A stretch of 36,609 nucleotides of DNA from a virus: the IMG/VR virus record IMGVR_UViG_3300025889_000378, positions 1-36,609 of that record. One strand, given 5' to 3'. Below the pieces are notes generated by a model. That model was not told where the DNA came from and did not search any database. It was given only the letters and a program-made list of their open reading frames with translations. Every line of letters starts with the position of its first letter. Position 1 is the stretch's first letter. Of this stretch, positions 24,650 through 30,169 are shown piece after piece. A program made the translations under genes and the position numbers.

Positions 24650-24880
24650 TTACTTTCCGAACTCATCATCTATAAGCTTGCCGAACTGATTCCAGCTCAA
24701 GCCGGATAACCTCCTTAAACCACTAAGGATATCCAAGCGCATCGACCGCGCCGTTTCTCGCTCATAGGCGTCAATGCCTTGGGTTGTAACCTCTACACCG
24801 TCGTTTCGAAGCCGCTTAGAGATGCCATAATTGGTTAACTCAGCGGACTCTCTAACCTTTTCAATCAATTTCATGCTCAT
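24650..24880 (-). CDS. Small HTH protein, candidate immunity repressor (76 aa)
   Basis: This leftward gene ends 59 bases before the next leftward start. The region LTNYGISKRLRNDGVEVTTQ followed by GIDAYERETARSM fits a compact helix-turn-helix of XRE/Cro type, in which YGISKRL and TTQGIDAYE form the turn and recognition helix. No C-terminal peptidase domain is present. If it is the repressor it would be of the small P2-C-like type and not self-cleaved after DNA damage. There is no Shine-Dalgarno; the -10 of its promoter ends 8 bases before the ATG, so the mRNA is probably leaderless. It is flanked by the TTGTACAA sites, the best evidence for its role. Cro-like or activator functions are alternatives. 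Confidence 0.68.
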   Translation of the reverse strand: MSMKLIEKVRESAELTNYGISKRLRNDGVEVTTQGIDAYERETARSMRLDILSGLRRLSGLSWNQFGKLIDDEFGK

Positions 24881-24887
24881 AACTTAT

Positions 24888-24915
24888 ATTGTACAACTAT
24901 TTCGTGTTACTGCAA
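24888..24915 (-). promoter_or_regulatory. Leftward promoter for the HTH gene
   Basis: On the minus strand: -35 TTGCAG (plus 24910-24915), a 16-base spacer, and -10 TACAAT (plus 24888-24893; 5 of 6 consensus). The -10 lies within operator TTGTACAA at 24889-24896. The predicted start site is at or next to the ATG at 24880, so the transcript would lack a leader. Autoregulation is implied. Confidence 0.6.
24889..24896. promoter_or_regulatory. Operator copy: TTGTACAA
   Basis: Perfect 8-bp palindrome that overlaps the -10 of the HTH gene promoter. It is the leftmost of four copies between the divergent genes. Confidence 0.65.
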
Positions 24916-24935
24916 ATATATTTGTACAAATATAT
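24916..24935. promoter_or_regulatory. Operator copy: extended 20-bp palindrome centred on TTGTACAA
   Basis: The TTGTACAA core (24922-24929) is extended by six more paired bases on each side to a perfect 20-bp palindrome. It is the strongest copy, lying between the leftward and rightward promoter elements, where a dimer could block both. Confidence 0.7.
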
Positions 24936-24936
24936 C

Positions 24937-24965
24937 TTGTCCGAGCATCAATATTGTTGTACAGT
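24937..24965 (+). promoter_or_regulatory. Rightward early promoter
   Basis: -35 TTGTCC (24937-24942), a 17-base spacer, and -10 TACAGT (24960-24965) drive the rightward early genes starting at 25006. The match to consensus is moderate (4 of 6 each). The operator copy at 24957-24964 overlaps the -10, as expected for repression in the lysogen. Confidence 0.5.
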
Positions 24966-24978
24966 AATTCTTGTACAT
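24957..24978. promoter_or_regulatory. Two operator copies: TTGTACAG and TTGTACAT
   Basis: The copies are at 24957-24964 and 24971-24978, with centres 14 bp apart and one mismatch each to TTGTACAA. They cover the rightward -10 and probable start region. The spacing from the central copy (35 bp) and from this copy to the next (14 bp) would allow cooperative binding. Confidence 0.6.
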
Positions 24979-25005
24979 GACGATATGAATACTGGAGCGA
25001 ATGAG

Positions 25006-25242
25006 ATGACACGAGACGAAGCAACAAAAATAGCAGCCGAACTAGCAGAGCAAACCGGAGTATACCATTGCGCGGTTAGAGATAACGGCGATTGGTTTTA
25101 CCCGTCAGGCTGGCATGTTGAGAACGTCAAGGGCGAAGAGATTGACGTTTGCAAATGCGATAGATGCGGGACGGTTGAAGAGCGGGAAGTTATGGGCAGT
25201 GTTGGGTCGCTTAAGTATTGTCAAATTTGTTTAGAAGACTAG
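25006..25242 (+). CDS. Small zinc-ribbon-like early protein (78 aa)
   Basis: I start at MTRDEATK because GGAG (24993-24996) lies 9 bases upstream; an earlier in-frame ATG has no ribosome site. The first half is a small alpha/beta fold (HCAVRDNGDWFYPSGWHV). The second has CKCDRCG and CQIC, a Cys4 arrangement for one zinc ion. As the first gene of the rightward early operon it may be a Cro-like, anti-repressor or transcription factor, but the sequence gives no DNA-binding helix. The function is unknown. Confidence 0.68.
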   Translation: MTRDEATKIAAELAEQTGVYHCAVRDNGDWFYPSGWHVENVKGEEIDVCKCDRCGTVEEREVMGSVGSLKYCQICLED

Positions 25243-25250
25243 AGGGAGCT

Positions 25251-25976
25251 ATGGACGAGCAAACAACAGAAACAATCACCACATGGGCAGCGCGGTCGGC
25301 GACGATCTCAAAGATCGCGGCGGCATTGAGCAAGGCACAGGCAGAGATAGAAGGGGCTAAAAAGGGGTCAGTTAACCCGCATTTCCGCTCGAAATATGCC
25401 GATCTGGGCGCGGTGTGGGACGCGATTAGAGGGCCGTTCACAAAGAACGAATTAAGTGTACTTCAGGAGCCGAGTGCAGCGAATGGCAAGGTAATTGTCA
25501 CCACTACGGTACTACATTCATCAGGCGAATATTTCCGGTCATCGCTTGAAATCCCGGTTAGCAAACAGGACGCGCAAGGCTACGGGTCGGGGATTACCTA
25601 CGGGCGGCGCTACGGACTCCAATCGGTCGCCGGTATAGCTCCAGAGGACGACGACGGCAACGCAGCGAGTCAAGGGGCGCCAACTCCTGCAGCCCTTGTT
25701 AACAAAGTGGCGGAACATGAAAAAAAGGTTCGTGAGGCAATGGCGCAGCGGCAAACGGTTACAAATGGCAACGGCGAGCCTGTCATGCCGTTCGGCAAGT
25801 ACGCTGGCAAGCCGATGAAGGACGTTCCAGCCGACTATTTGCAATGGATTTTAGATAACAAGCCAGCACATAAAGCGCTTGCAGAAACCGAGCTTATGCG
25901 GCGTGAGGCCGAGGTGATGCAATCGACAGAAGCCGATGAAGACGACTTACCGGCGGAGTGGAACACGAACGTATGA
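25251..25976 (+). CDS. erf: ERF-family single-strand annealing protein with C-terminal DUF3820-like domain (241 aa)
   Basis: I start at the ATG after AGGGAG, 6 bases away. Residues 1-140 show the ERF core: ISKIAAALSKAQAEIEGAKK, NPHFRSKYADLGAVWDAIRG, LSVLQEPSAANGKVIVTTTV, and YGSGITYGRRYGLQSVAGI. It anneals complementary single strands for recombination or circularisation. The C-terminal third holds MPFGKYAGKPMKDVPADYLQWILDN, the DUF3820-type (exonuclease-associated) motif, in place of the usual disordered tail. It is at the head of the early operon, as in many temperate phages. No phage-type exonuclease is clearly seen next to it. Confidence 0.85.
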   Translation: MDEQTTETITTWAARSATISKIAAALSKAQAEIEGAKKGSVNPHFRSKYADLGAVWDAIRGPFTKNELSVLQEPSAANGKVIVTTTVLHSSGEYFRSSLEIPVSKQDAQGYGSGITYGRRYGLQSVAGIAPEDDDGNAASQGAPTPAALVNKVAEHEKKVREAMAQRQTVTNGNGEPVMPFGKYAGKPMKDVPADYLQWILDNKPAHKALAETELMRREAEVMQSTEADEDDLPAEWNTNV

Positions 25977-26062
25977 AGCTAAAACTATTCTGGCTTTTGA
26001 TAGCAATCGGCGCTTGGGAGTGCGTGATTTTGGAATATTGGCAACTAACGGGGGAACTATGA
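25973..26062 (+). CDS. Membrane microprotein (29 aa)
   Basis: The ATG overlaps the ERF stop (ATGA). The peptide MKLKLFWLLIAIGAWECVIL plus EYWQLTGEL is a single hydrophobic span with a short tail. Its stop overlaps the next ATG (ATGA). The tight coupling at both ends argues for real translation, although its size leaves the function unknown. Confidence 0.5.
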   Translation: MKLKLFWLLIAIGAWECVILEYWQLTGEL

Positions 26063-26268
26063 CAAACGAAAACAAACTTCAGGAAACAGCCGCTAAGGTC
26101 GCAAACAATTTTGCAATTGAATTGGGCAAGGCGATTGTCCGAAACAATTGTGAAAGGTCTAAGCGGCGTTTCTTGAGGGTTTTAGACGAACTAACAAACG
26201 GGGGGAACCATGTTAATCGGAAGGTATGTCACGATGTTGATTCTAGCAGCGGCGATCTTAAGTCTTAA
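26059..26268 (+). CDS. Small charged early protein (69 aa)
   Basis: The ATG overlaps the microprotein stop and has GGGGGA upstream. The helix (LQETAAKVANNFAIELGKAI) and a basic stretch (CERSKRRFLRVLDEL) suggest a small helical, possibly DNA- or RNA-binding, protein. Its last 59 bases overlap the lipoprotein gene in a different frame. No family is recognised. Confidence 0.55.
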   Translation: MTNENKLQETAAKVANNFAIELGKAIVRNNCERSKRRFLRVLDELTNGGNHVNRKVCHDVDSSSGDLKS

Positions 26269-26353
26269 CGCTTGCAGCTTTAAACTTGAGTTTGGCTATC
26301 ACGGTGAAACCGGGGTAGATAACCGAACGGCTACGCAACAAAAGAAGGGGTAA
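26210..26353 (+). CDS. Small lipoprotein (47 aa)
   Basis: The ATG has a strong GGGGGAA ribosome site and lies inside the previous gene. A second in-frame ATG (26234) gives a shorter n-region. VTMLILAAAILSLNACSF contains a lipobox (SLNAC), so the Cys should be lipidated, leaving a short outer segment KLEFGYHGETGVDNRT. Small early lipoproteins of this kind sometimes act in superinfection exclusion; here that is only a suggestion. Confidence 0.6.
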   Translation: MLIGRYVTMLILAAAILSLNACSFKLEFGYHGETGVDNRTATQQKKG

Positions 26354-26355
26354 TC

Positions 26356-26604
26356 ATGGATAGATTAAAAAACTTTTGGCAGTGGTACCGGCAAACGGCT
26401 TGCATCTTGGGGGTTCCGCTACTTTTGGGCCTGATAGTGATCGGGACTCAAAGAACGGTGGCAACGTTCACATGCGAAACGGTCGGCTGGAAATGTGAGT
26501 CTGCTTTTGGTGCTTCGGATGCGGTCGGCGATTTCATGGCGCAGCTTGTCGACTCAAACCCGAATGTTGATATCGTGGCAAAACCGAAAAGCAAGGGGCG
26601 TTAA
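26356..26604 (+). CDS. Small membrane protein (82 aa)
   Basis: The ATG is two bases after the lipoprotein stop. The N-terminal WQWYRQTACILGVPLLLGLIVIGT holds one membrane span. The rest is an exported- or cytoplasm-facing segment with two Cys in FTCETVGWKCES. It ends basic (KPKSKGR). A terminator follows at once, closing this early operon. It has no known family. Confidence 0.6.
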   Translation: MDRLKNFWQWYRQTACILGVPLLLGLIVIGTQRTVATFTCETVGWKCESAFGASDAVGDFMAQLVDSNPNVDIVAKPKSKGR

Positions 26605-26612
26605 CTTTACCG

Positions 26613-26638
26613 GGCCGCGCTAGTTTAGGCGGCCTTTT
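26613..26638 (+). terminator. Intrinsic terminator before the integrase
   Basis: Stem GGCCGC (26613-26618) with GCGGCC (26629-26634), loop GCTAGTTTAG, then TTTT. The loop is identical to that of the terminator at 9418-9444. The integrase start codon begins right after the T run, so terminator read-through may set integrase expression. Confidence 0.82.
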
Positions 26639-27703
26639 ATGTATTTTATAGTTGGGATTAGCAGTTTTCCGGGGAATCCGTACAAAGATTATAGAGAGGG
26701 GCTTGACAAAAAATATGGTATTGACGCTGGTCAAACTGAGACGCCAAGCATGCATATCAAGCAAGCTTTACGCCTTTGGCTTTTCAACAAAGCCGGGAAT
26801 ACAAAAAGTACGTATGGCCAGATTGTCGCCGATTGGCTCTCTCATGTCCCGCATGACCGAATGTTGGAGCCTACTACAAGAGACGTTTACGAATATCTTG
26901 TGTATCTGGAGCGGAAGAAAGGCACAAAGACGCGAAACGATTTGGAAGGTAATTTTTGGCCCTCAACGATTCGGAAGTACATCACTTGTTTACGCTCTTT
27001 TTATAACTTTCTAGTGACTACAAACGCGGCGGAAAGTAACCCATTTTTAGATCCATCATTCGACCTTGGCATGTTCAAAGTTAGCCAGAAAAGACCAACG
27101 GAATTTATAGAGTTTGACGCCGTGGAGCGCATCCTTGCCGCGTACTCAGAGCGTGACGGCAAAACCGGGATCAGAAACCGGGCGATTATGGCCGTGCTTT
27201 TCGGTACGGGCCTCAGAAAGTCGGAAGTTAGAAACCTACTCCTTGGTGACGTTCGCAAAACGCCAGCGGGGACATGGTATGTACATCTCAGACACACCAA
27301 GTCTAAACGCGATAGAAGCCCGGCATTAGGCGATTGGGCCTTAGGGCCTATGCTCACCTATCGCCAACAACGAATCGACGAAGGGGCGAAGGATTCAAGC
27401 CCTTTATTCGTGGGCTATGAGCAGTCAACGGAGCGCCCGGCACAAGTTCCGATGGCGCCGAAAACGCTCTACCTGATTTTCAAATACGCAGCGGCTAGGG
27501 CTGGAGTATCTAGCGCCGCAACTTTTCATAGTGGCCGGGCAACGGTTGTTTCGAAGCTGTTAAACGATGGCGCGGAGTATCGAGAGGTCCAGGAAGTGAC
27601 GGGCCATTCATCGGTACAGATGGTTGAGAGCTACGACAAACGACAATACGGGCCGGATAAGTCGGCGACTAAAAAATTGGGGTGGGGCGATGGATCGATT
27701 TAA
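26639..27703 (+). CDS. int: Tyrosine-type integrase (354 aa)
   Basis: The C-terminal catalytic domain holds the expected residues: Arg193 in GTGLRKSEV, a Lys in HTKSKRDRSP, His297 and Arg300 in TFHSGRATVV, His323 in VTGHSSVQM and the nucleophile Tyr332 in SYDKRQYG. The N-terminal part has a core-binding domain (RKYITCLRSFYNFLVTTNAAE). It cuts and rejoins attP and attB for integration and excision. The ATG at 26639 has no clear ribosome site and touches the terminator; an ATG at 26750 would give 317 residues starting at the core-binding domain. An attP candidate lies 0.6 kb downstream, past the YopX-like gene. Confidence 0.92.
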   Translation: MYFIVGISSFPGNPYKDYREGLDKKYGIDAGQTETPSMHIKQALRLWLFNKAGNTKSTYGQIVADWLSHVPHDRMLEPTTRDVYEYLVYLERKKGTKTRNDLEGNFWPSTIRKYITCLRSFYNFLVTTNAAESNPFLDPSFDLGMFKVSQKRPTEFIEFDAVERILAAYSERDGKTGIRNRAIMAVLFGTGLRKSEVRNLLLGDVRKTPAGTWYVHLRHTKSKRDRSPALGDWALGPMLTYRQQRIDEGAKDSSPLFVGYEQSTERPAQVPMAPKTLYLIFKYAAARAGVSSAATFHSGRATVVSKLLNDGAEYREVQEVTGHSSVQMVESYDKRQYGPDKSATKKLGWGDGSI

Positions 27704-28151
27704 GTTTAGAGCTTGGAAGCCGTCAGTCAAGAAAATGTTTTACGATGTCCAAAGTATTTACGATCCAGGGGATTGGTCGGAATATGGGCCGCTCAAAGCA
27801 AATTGTTTTGGCTTCTTGCTAGGGCACGCTACGGACCCGATCGACACGGATGATTCGGTTGTTATCATGCAATGCTCGGGCGTGAAGGATAAAAACGGGA
27901 AGCTTATTTATGAGGGAGATGTGCTAGAAATTGTCAGCGTCAACGACTGGAACGATCGGGGCGTGCTCGCATGGGATGGGGTGCATGCTCGCTGGCTGAT
28001 GAAAGACGTTAGGCGTAAATGGTCCGATGGGCCATTTGATGGCGGGCGCTCGAGTTACTCCGGGATATTCTACAGTGACGCCGAAATCATCGGCAACATT
28101 TACGAAAATCTCGATTTAATCGAGACAGAGCAAAAAGATTGCAAGAAGTGA
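27690..28151 (+). CDS. YopX-family protein (153 aa)
   Basis: I start at MDRFKFRAW because GGGG lies 5 bases before the ATG and the longer upstream frame only overlaps the integrase end. KFRAWKPSVKKMFYDVQSIY, VVIMQCSGVKDKNGKLIYEG and AEIIGNIYENLDL are signature segments of the YopX family found in many phages and prophages. The molecular role is not established. The gene lies between integrase and attP, so it becomes the outermost gene of the integrated prophage. Confidence 0.82.
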   Translation: MDRFKFRAWKPSVKKMFYDVQSIYDPGDWSEYGPLKANCFGFLLGHATDPIDTDDSVVIMQCSGVKDKNGKLIYEGDVLEIVSVNDWNDRGVLAWDGVHARWLMKDVRRKWSDGPFDGGRSSYSGIFYSDAEIIGNIYENLDLIETEQKDCKK

Positions 28152-28223
28152 TGTTTTTTATTGCGACGTTTTCACTGTAGGGGTAATGTAAAAAAACTAG
28201 ATCGAAGTCTGATCTGGATCATA

Positions 28224-28359
28224 GATACCTTTCACAAATTGCGCTAACCACGCGCCGCCAGTCGCAAAGTTGTATGAATAGCGACGCCAAGAATCGAACT
28301 TGGGACCTCAGAATTATGAGTTCGGCGTATGGTGGGGGCGTACAAAACTGAAAGGTATC
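28224..28359. repeat. 11-bp inverted repeat flanking attP
   Basis: GATACCTTTCA (28224-28234) and TGAAAGGTATC (28349-28359) are perfect inverted copies on either side of the core, 44 and 28 bases away. They are candidate integrase arm sites or a binding site for an excisionase. Confidence 0.6.
28279..28320 (-). other. attP: attP core: 3' half of a CAU-anticodon tRNA
   Basis: Read on the minus strand from the anticodon loop CTCATAA (28314-28320, anticodon CAT at 28316-28318), the sequence gives the 3' anticodon stem TTCTG, variable loop AGGTC, T-arm CCAAG-TTCGATT-CTTGG (28287-28303, perfectly paired), acceptor strand CGTCGCT and a discriminator A. No CCA follows (TTC instead). The 5' half of a tRNA is absent, so this is not a tRNA gene but the copy a phage carries to restore a host tRNA-Met or tRNA-Ile(CAU) gene after integration. 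Whether the identity extends into the anticodon stem is unclear. Confidence 0.85.
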
Positions 28360-28386
28360 GAGGGTTTAAAAAAACAGCCTCGATAC
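28355..28386. repeat. Hairpin beside attP
   Basis: GTATCGAGG (28355-28363) pairs with CCTCGATAC (28378-28386), a perfect 9-bp stem with a 14-base A-rich loop. It overlaps the right inverted-repeat copy. No T run follows on the plus strand, so it is more likely a binding or structural site than a terminator. Confidence 0.55.
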
Positions 28387-28450
28387 TCGAAACGGGCGGC
28401 GATTGCCGCCACATTTCAAGGGCGAGGCACTTTCTAGGGCTAACTAGCAA

Positions 28451-28867
28451 GTGTCAACACCACGTAAAAGATACTCCAAAATCAAACCAAACGCTACGCC
28501 TGAAGAACGAGAGGCCATTAGAAAAATGCGCCAGCGTGATGCCGTTCGCAAATATTACGCCGAGAACCGGGAAGACCTACGAGCGAAAAAAAAGGCATGG
28601 AAAACGGAGCTAGGGGCAGAATTTAAGAGAAGGCAATTAGAATACTCGAAGCGCTCTATGGCCCGATACCCGAAACGGGAGCGAGCGCGGCAATTAACGG
28701 CAAATGCCATCGCTTGTGGCAAGTTGAAACGCAAACCATGCGTTGTTTGCAATAGCTCCCCAAGCGACGTGCATCACTTAGATTACGGCAATTGGGCTGA
28801 AGTTATGTGGCTTTGCCGCAAACACCATCTCGCATGGCATAGGCTTTTCATTCCGGAGGGCCTATGA
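28451..28867 (+). CDS. HNH-type zinc-binding endonuclease-like protein (138 aa)
   Basis: The GTG start is 7 bases after AGCAAG; a strong ribosome site is lacking. The N-terminal half is basic and helical (KNRREDLRAKKKAW-like). The end holds KPCVVCNSSPSDVHHLDY and VMWLCRKHHLAWHRL: paired Cys, a DVHHLDY core and the final Cys/His pair of the HNH fold. It is probably a small nicking or cutting endonuclease, or a DNA-binding relative of one. It is ATGA-coupled to the replication gene. Confidence 0.78.
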   Translation: MSTPRKRYSKIKPNATPEEREAIRKMRQRDAVRKYYAENREDLRAKKKAWKTELGAEFKRRQLEYSKRSMARYPKRERARQLTANAIACGKLKRKPCVVCNSSPSDVHHLDYGNWAEVMWLCRKHHLAWHRLFIPEGL

Positions 28868-29694
28868 GTCGCGTACAACTAAAACATCTTCTTTTGGATG
28901 TCGATTTTTTCGATAAGCCGAAAGTACGAGCCTTAGCATACAAGCACACTCAGCTTGCCGTTCTTTTATACATCCGCTGGCAGCTTCTTATGTCGCGTGC
29001 GACTGACGCGTTAGTAACGCGTGACTCACTCGCATCGGTTGCACATGAGGTGCTTGATGGCCTTGGGACCGCAGTAGCAACATTCGAATCGGTTTTGGAT
29101 TACTGCCTTAAAACAGGGATGATTGTTCAGGTTGGCCCGGATTCTTTCAGTAGTGAACGAGTAATTAAAGACCAGGAAACATGCGCTATTAAGCGGGCTG
29201 AAGGAGCTGAAAGACAAAAAAAATATCGAGCGAAAAAAGAGGATGTTAGTAACGCGTTACTAACGCGTTTACCTGTAACTGTAACTGATATTGTATCTGA
29301 AGATCTAAAGAAAGGATCGTCTCTCGAAATCCCAGAATCGTTTGACTACCCGGATGTTCGCCAAGCGTTAGCGATGTGGACATCAAACCTTCGCAAGCAC
29401 AAACGTAACATCGACCAGATCCAGATTGAGGCGCTTTGCGCTAGGTTCGGGACACCTAAAAAGCTTGTCGATGCGATTCGGTACTCTTGTTCACTTTCTA
29501 AGTGCTTGAACGTAATAGACCCCCCTGAAAAATCACAAACGCAATCGAGAGCAGGGCCAGGCGGCCAGATTGTTGGGAGCATCGCCGCGAGCGATAGCAG
29601 ACATCCGGCGTTGGTTGCTCAACGGCAACGGGACGCGCAGGAAAAGCGGGAAATGTTAGCAGCCGGGAATATTTTAAGAGGGGTTCTTAAATGA
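28864..29694 (+). CDS. Replication-initiator-like protein (276 aa)
   Basis: The ATG overlaps the HNH stop (ATGA). The first 110 residues read as a winged helix (FDKPKVRALAYKHTQLAVLL; LDYCLKTGMIVQVGPDSFSS) as in phage initiator/primosome proteins such as the O-like and DnaD-like groups, followed by a basic linker with RQKKYRAKK. The second half is helical (QIQIEALCARFGTPKKLVDA). There is no visible helicase or polymerase motif, so it would bind the origin and recruit the host helicase. Two 17-bp iteron-like repeats lie inside the gene (29006 and 29252), as expected for an origin in an initiator gene. The family match is by style. Confidence 0.68.
   Translation: MSRVQLKHLLLDVDFFDKPKVRALAYKHTQLAVLLYIRWQLLMSRATDALVTRDSLASVAHEVLDGLGTAVATFESVLDYCLKTGMIVQVGPDSFSSERVIKDQETCAIKRAEGAERQKKYRAKKEDVSNALLTRLPVTVTDIVSEDLKKGSSLEIPESFDYPDVRQALAMWTSNLRKHKRNIDQIQIEALCARFGTPKKLVDAIRYSCSLSKCLNVIDPPEKSQTQSRAGPGGQIVGSIAASDSRHPALVAQRQRDAQEKREMLAAGNILRGVLK
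29006..29022. repeat. Iteron-like 17-bp repeat, copy 1
   Basis: ACGCGTTAGTAACGCGT: two ACGCGT units 11 bp apart form an odd palindrome (8-bp arms, one central base). It is coding for DALVTR. It is the reverse complement of copy 2 at 29252-29268, so the same 17-mer is present on both strands about 246 bp apart. Confidence 0.72.
29245..29269. repeat. Iteron-like repeat, copy 2 within a 20-bp palindrome
   Basis: Bases 29252-29268 are ACGCGTTACTAACGCGT, the reverse complement of copy 1. Bases 29245-29264 form a perfect 20-bp palindrome, and 29251-29269 a 19-base odd palindrome, so overlapping symmetric sites exist here. This is a candidate initiator-binding site in the middle of the gene. Confidence 0.72.
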
Positions 29695-29873
29695 CCGAAG
29701 AACAACAAAAAGTTAAGCGGATTTTAACCGAAACTGAAGATAGAAAAGCTTACGACGACAAAATGAGGGCAGAGGGGTTTGTTAAGGTTAGGCAGTTTTT
29801 GGGGAACGGGCGTTATGCCGTTCGTTGGCTACCTCCGAAATATCAACTGCGGGTTGATGAGGAGCTAGCATGA
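29691..29873 (+). CDS. Small early protein (60 aa)
   Basis: The ATG overlaps the replication gene stop (ATGA), and its own stop overlaps the next start (ATGA). It is a charged helix (QKVKRILTETEDRKAYDDKM) followed by FGNGRYAVRW-type beta strand. No family is recognised. Tight coupling supports expression. Confidence 0.6.
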   Translation: MTEEQQKVKRILTETEDRKAYDDKMRAEGFVKVRQFLGNGRYAVRWLPPKYQLRVDEELA

Positions 29874-30169
29874 GCAACCAACTAGACATTTTCAGCTACC
29901 CCAATTCGCCTGGATTTAAAAAAGCCGGGACAAGCAAAGACGCTGCAAAGAAAGCAAAGCCGAATCAGCGTGATTCGTGGCGCAAGATCTTGGAGGTTTT
30001 AAGGCGCTACCAATTCACCAGCGATGAAGTTGCCCACGCCTTGCAACGTTCAATTTTGTACATCCGTCCGCGAATCTCGGAGCTAGTAGCTAAAGGCTTA
30101 GTAGTCGATTCGGGAACGCGGCGCACTAATGACAGCGGCCAATTCGCTACCGTTTGGAGGGCAGCATGA
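29870..30169 (+). CDS. Winged-helix early protein (99 aa)
   Basis: The gene is coupled by ATGA at both ends. The C-terminal 60 residues form a winged helix: SWRKILEVLRRYQFTSDEVA, LQRSILYIRPRISELVAKGL and a wing VVDSGTRRTNDSGQFATVWR. Such 'MarR-like without ligand' proteins occur in phage early regions. It could bind DNA as a regulator or help replication; the target is unknown. Confidence 0.75.
   Translation: MSNQLDIFSYPNSPGFKKAGTSKDAAKKAKPNQRDSWRKILEVLRRYQFTSDEVAHALQRSILYIRPRISELVAKGLVVDSGTRRTNDSGQFATVWRAA

Larger units (their letters stand above)
28152..28450. other. Intergenic attachment region
   Basis: There is no credible gene in these 299 bases. They hold an attP core matching the 3' half of a tRNA, an inverted repeat around it, a hairpin, and a weak promoter-like pair (TTGCGA at 28161, TAATGT at 28184). 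A short IR, AGATC/GATCT (28199-28203 with 28211-28215), lies further left. The region joins the int/YopX side to the replication side. Confidence 0.75.

Noticed and set aside
24889-25005. Longer start for the zinc-ribbon gene at 24889
   Set aside because: The extra codons run through the operator region and have no ribosome site; GGAG supports 25006.
26703-26708. Promoter based on a perfect TTGACA inside the integrase gene
   Set aside because: No -10-like hexamer is found at 16-18 bases downstream.
28161-28189. Strong promoter for the replication side
   Set aside because: TTGCGA and TAATGT have only 4 and 3 matches to consensus; kept only as a weak suggestion in the intergenic entry.
28279-28323. 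A phage-encoded tRNA gene
   Set aside because: Only the half from the anticodon loop to the 3' end is present; the upstream bases cannot form D arm or acceptor 5' strand. It is an attachment core.
29245-29269. CRISPR-like or transposon repeat
   Set aside because: Only two inverted copies exist, 246 bp apart within a coding frame, without spacer arrays or target duplications.
30056-30063. A further TTGTACAT operator
   Set aside because: It is identical to the copy at 24971 but lies inside the winged-helix gene with no promoter near, so chance is likely.
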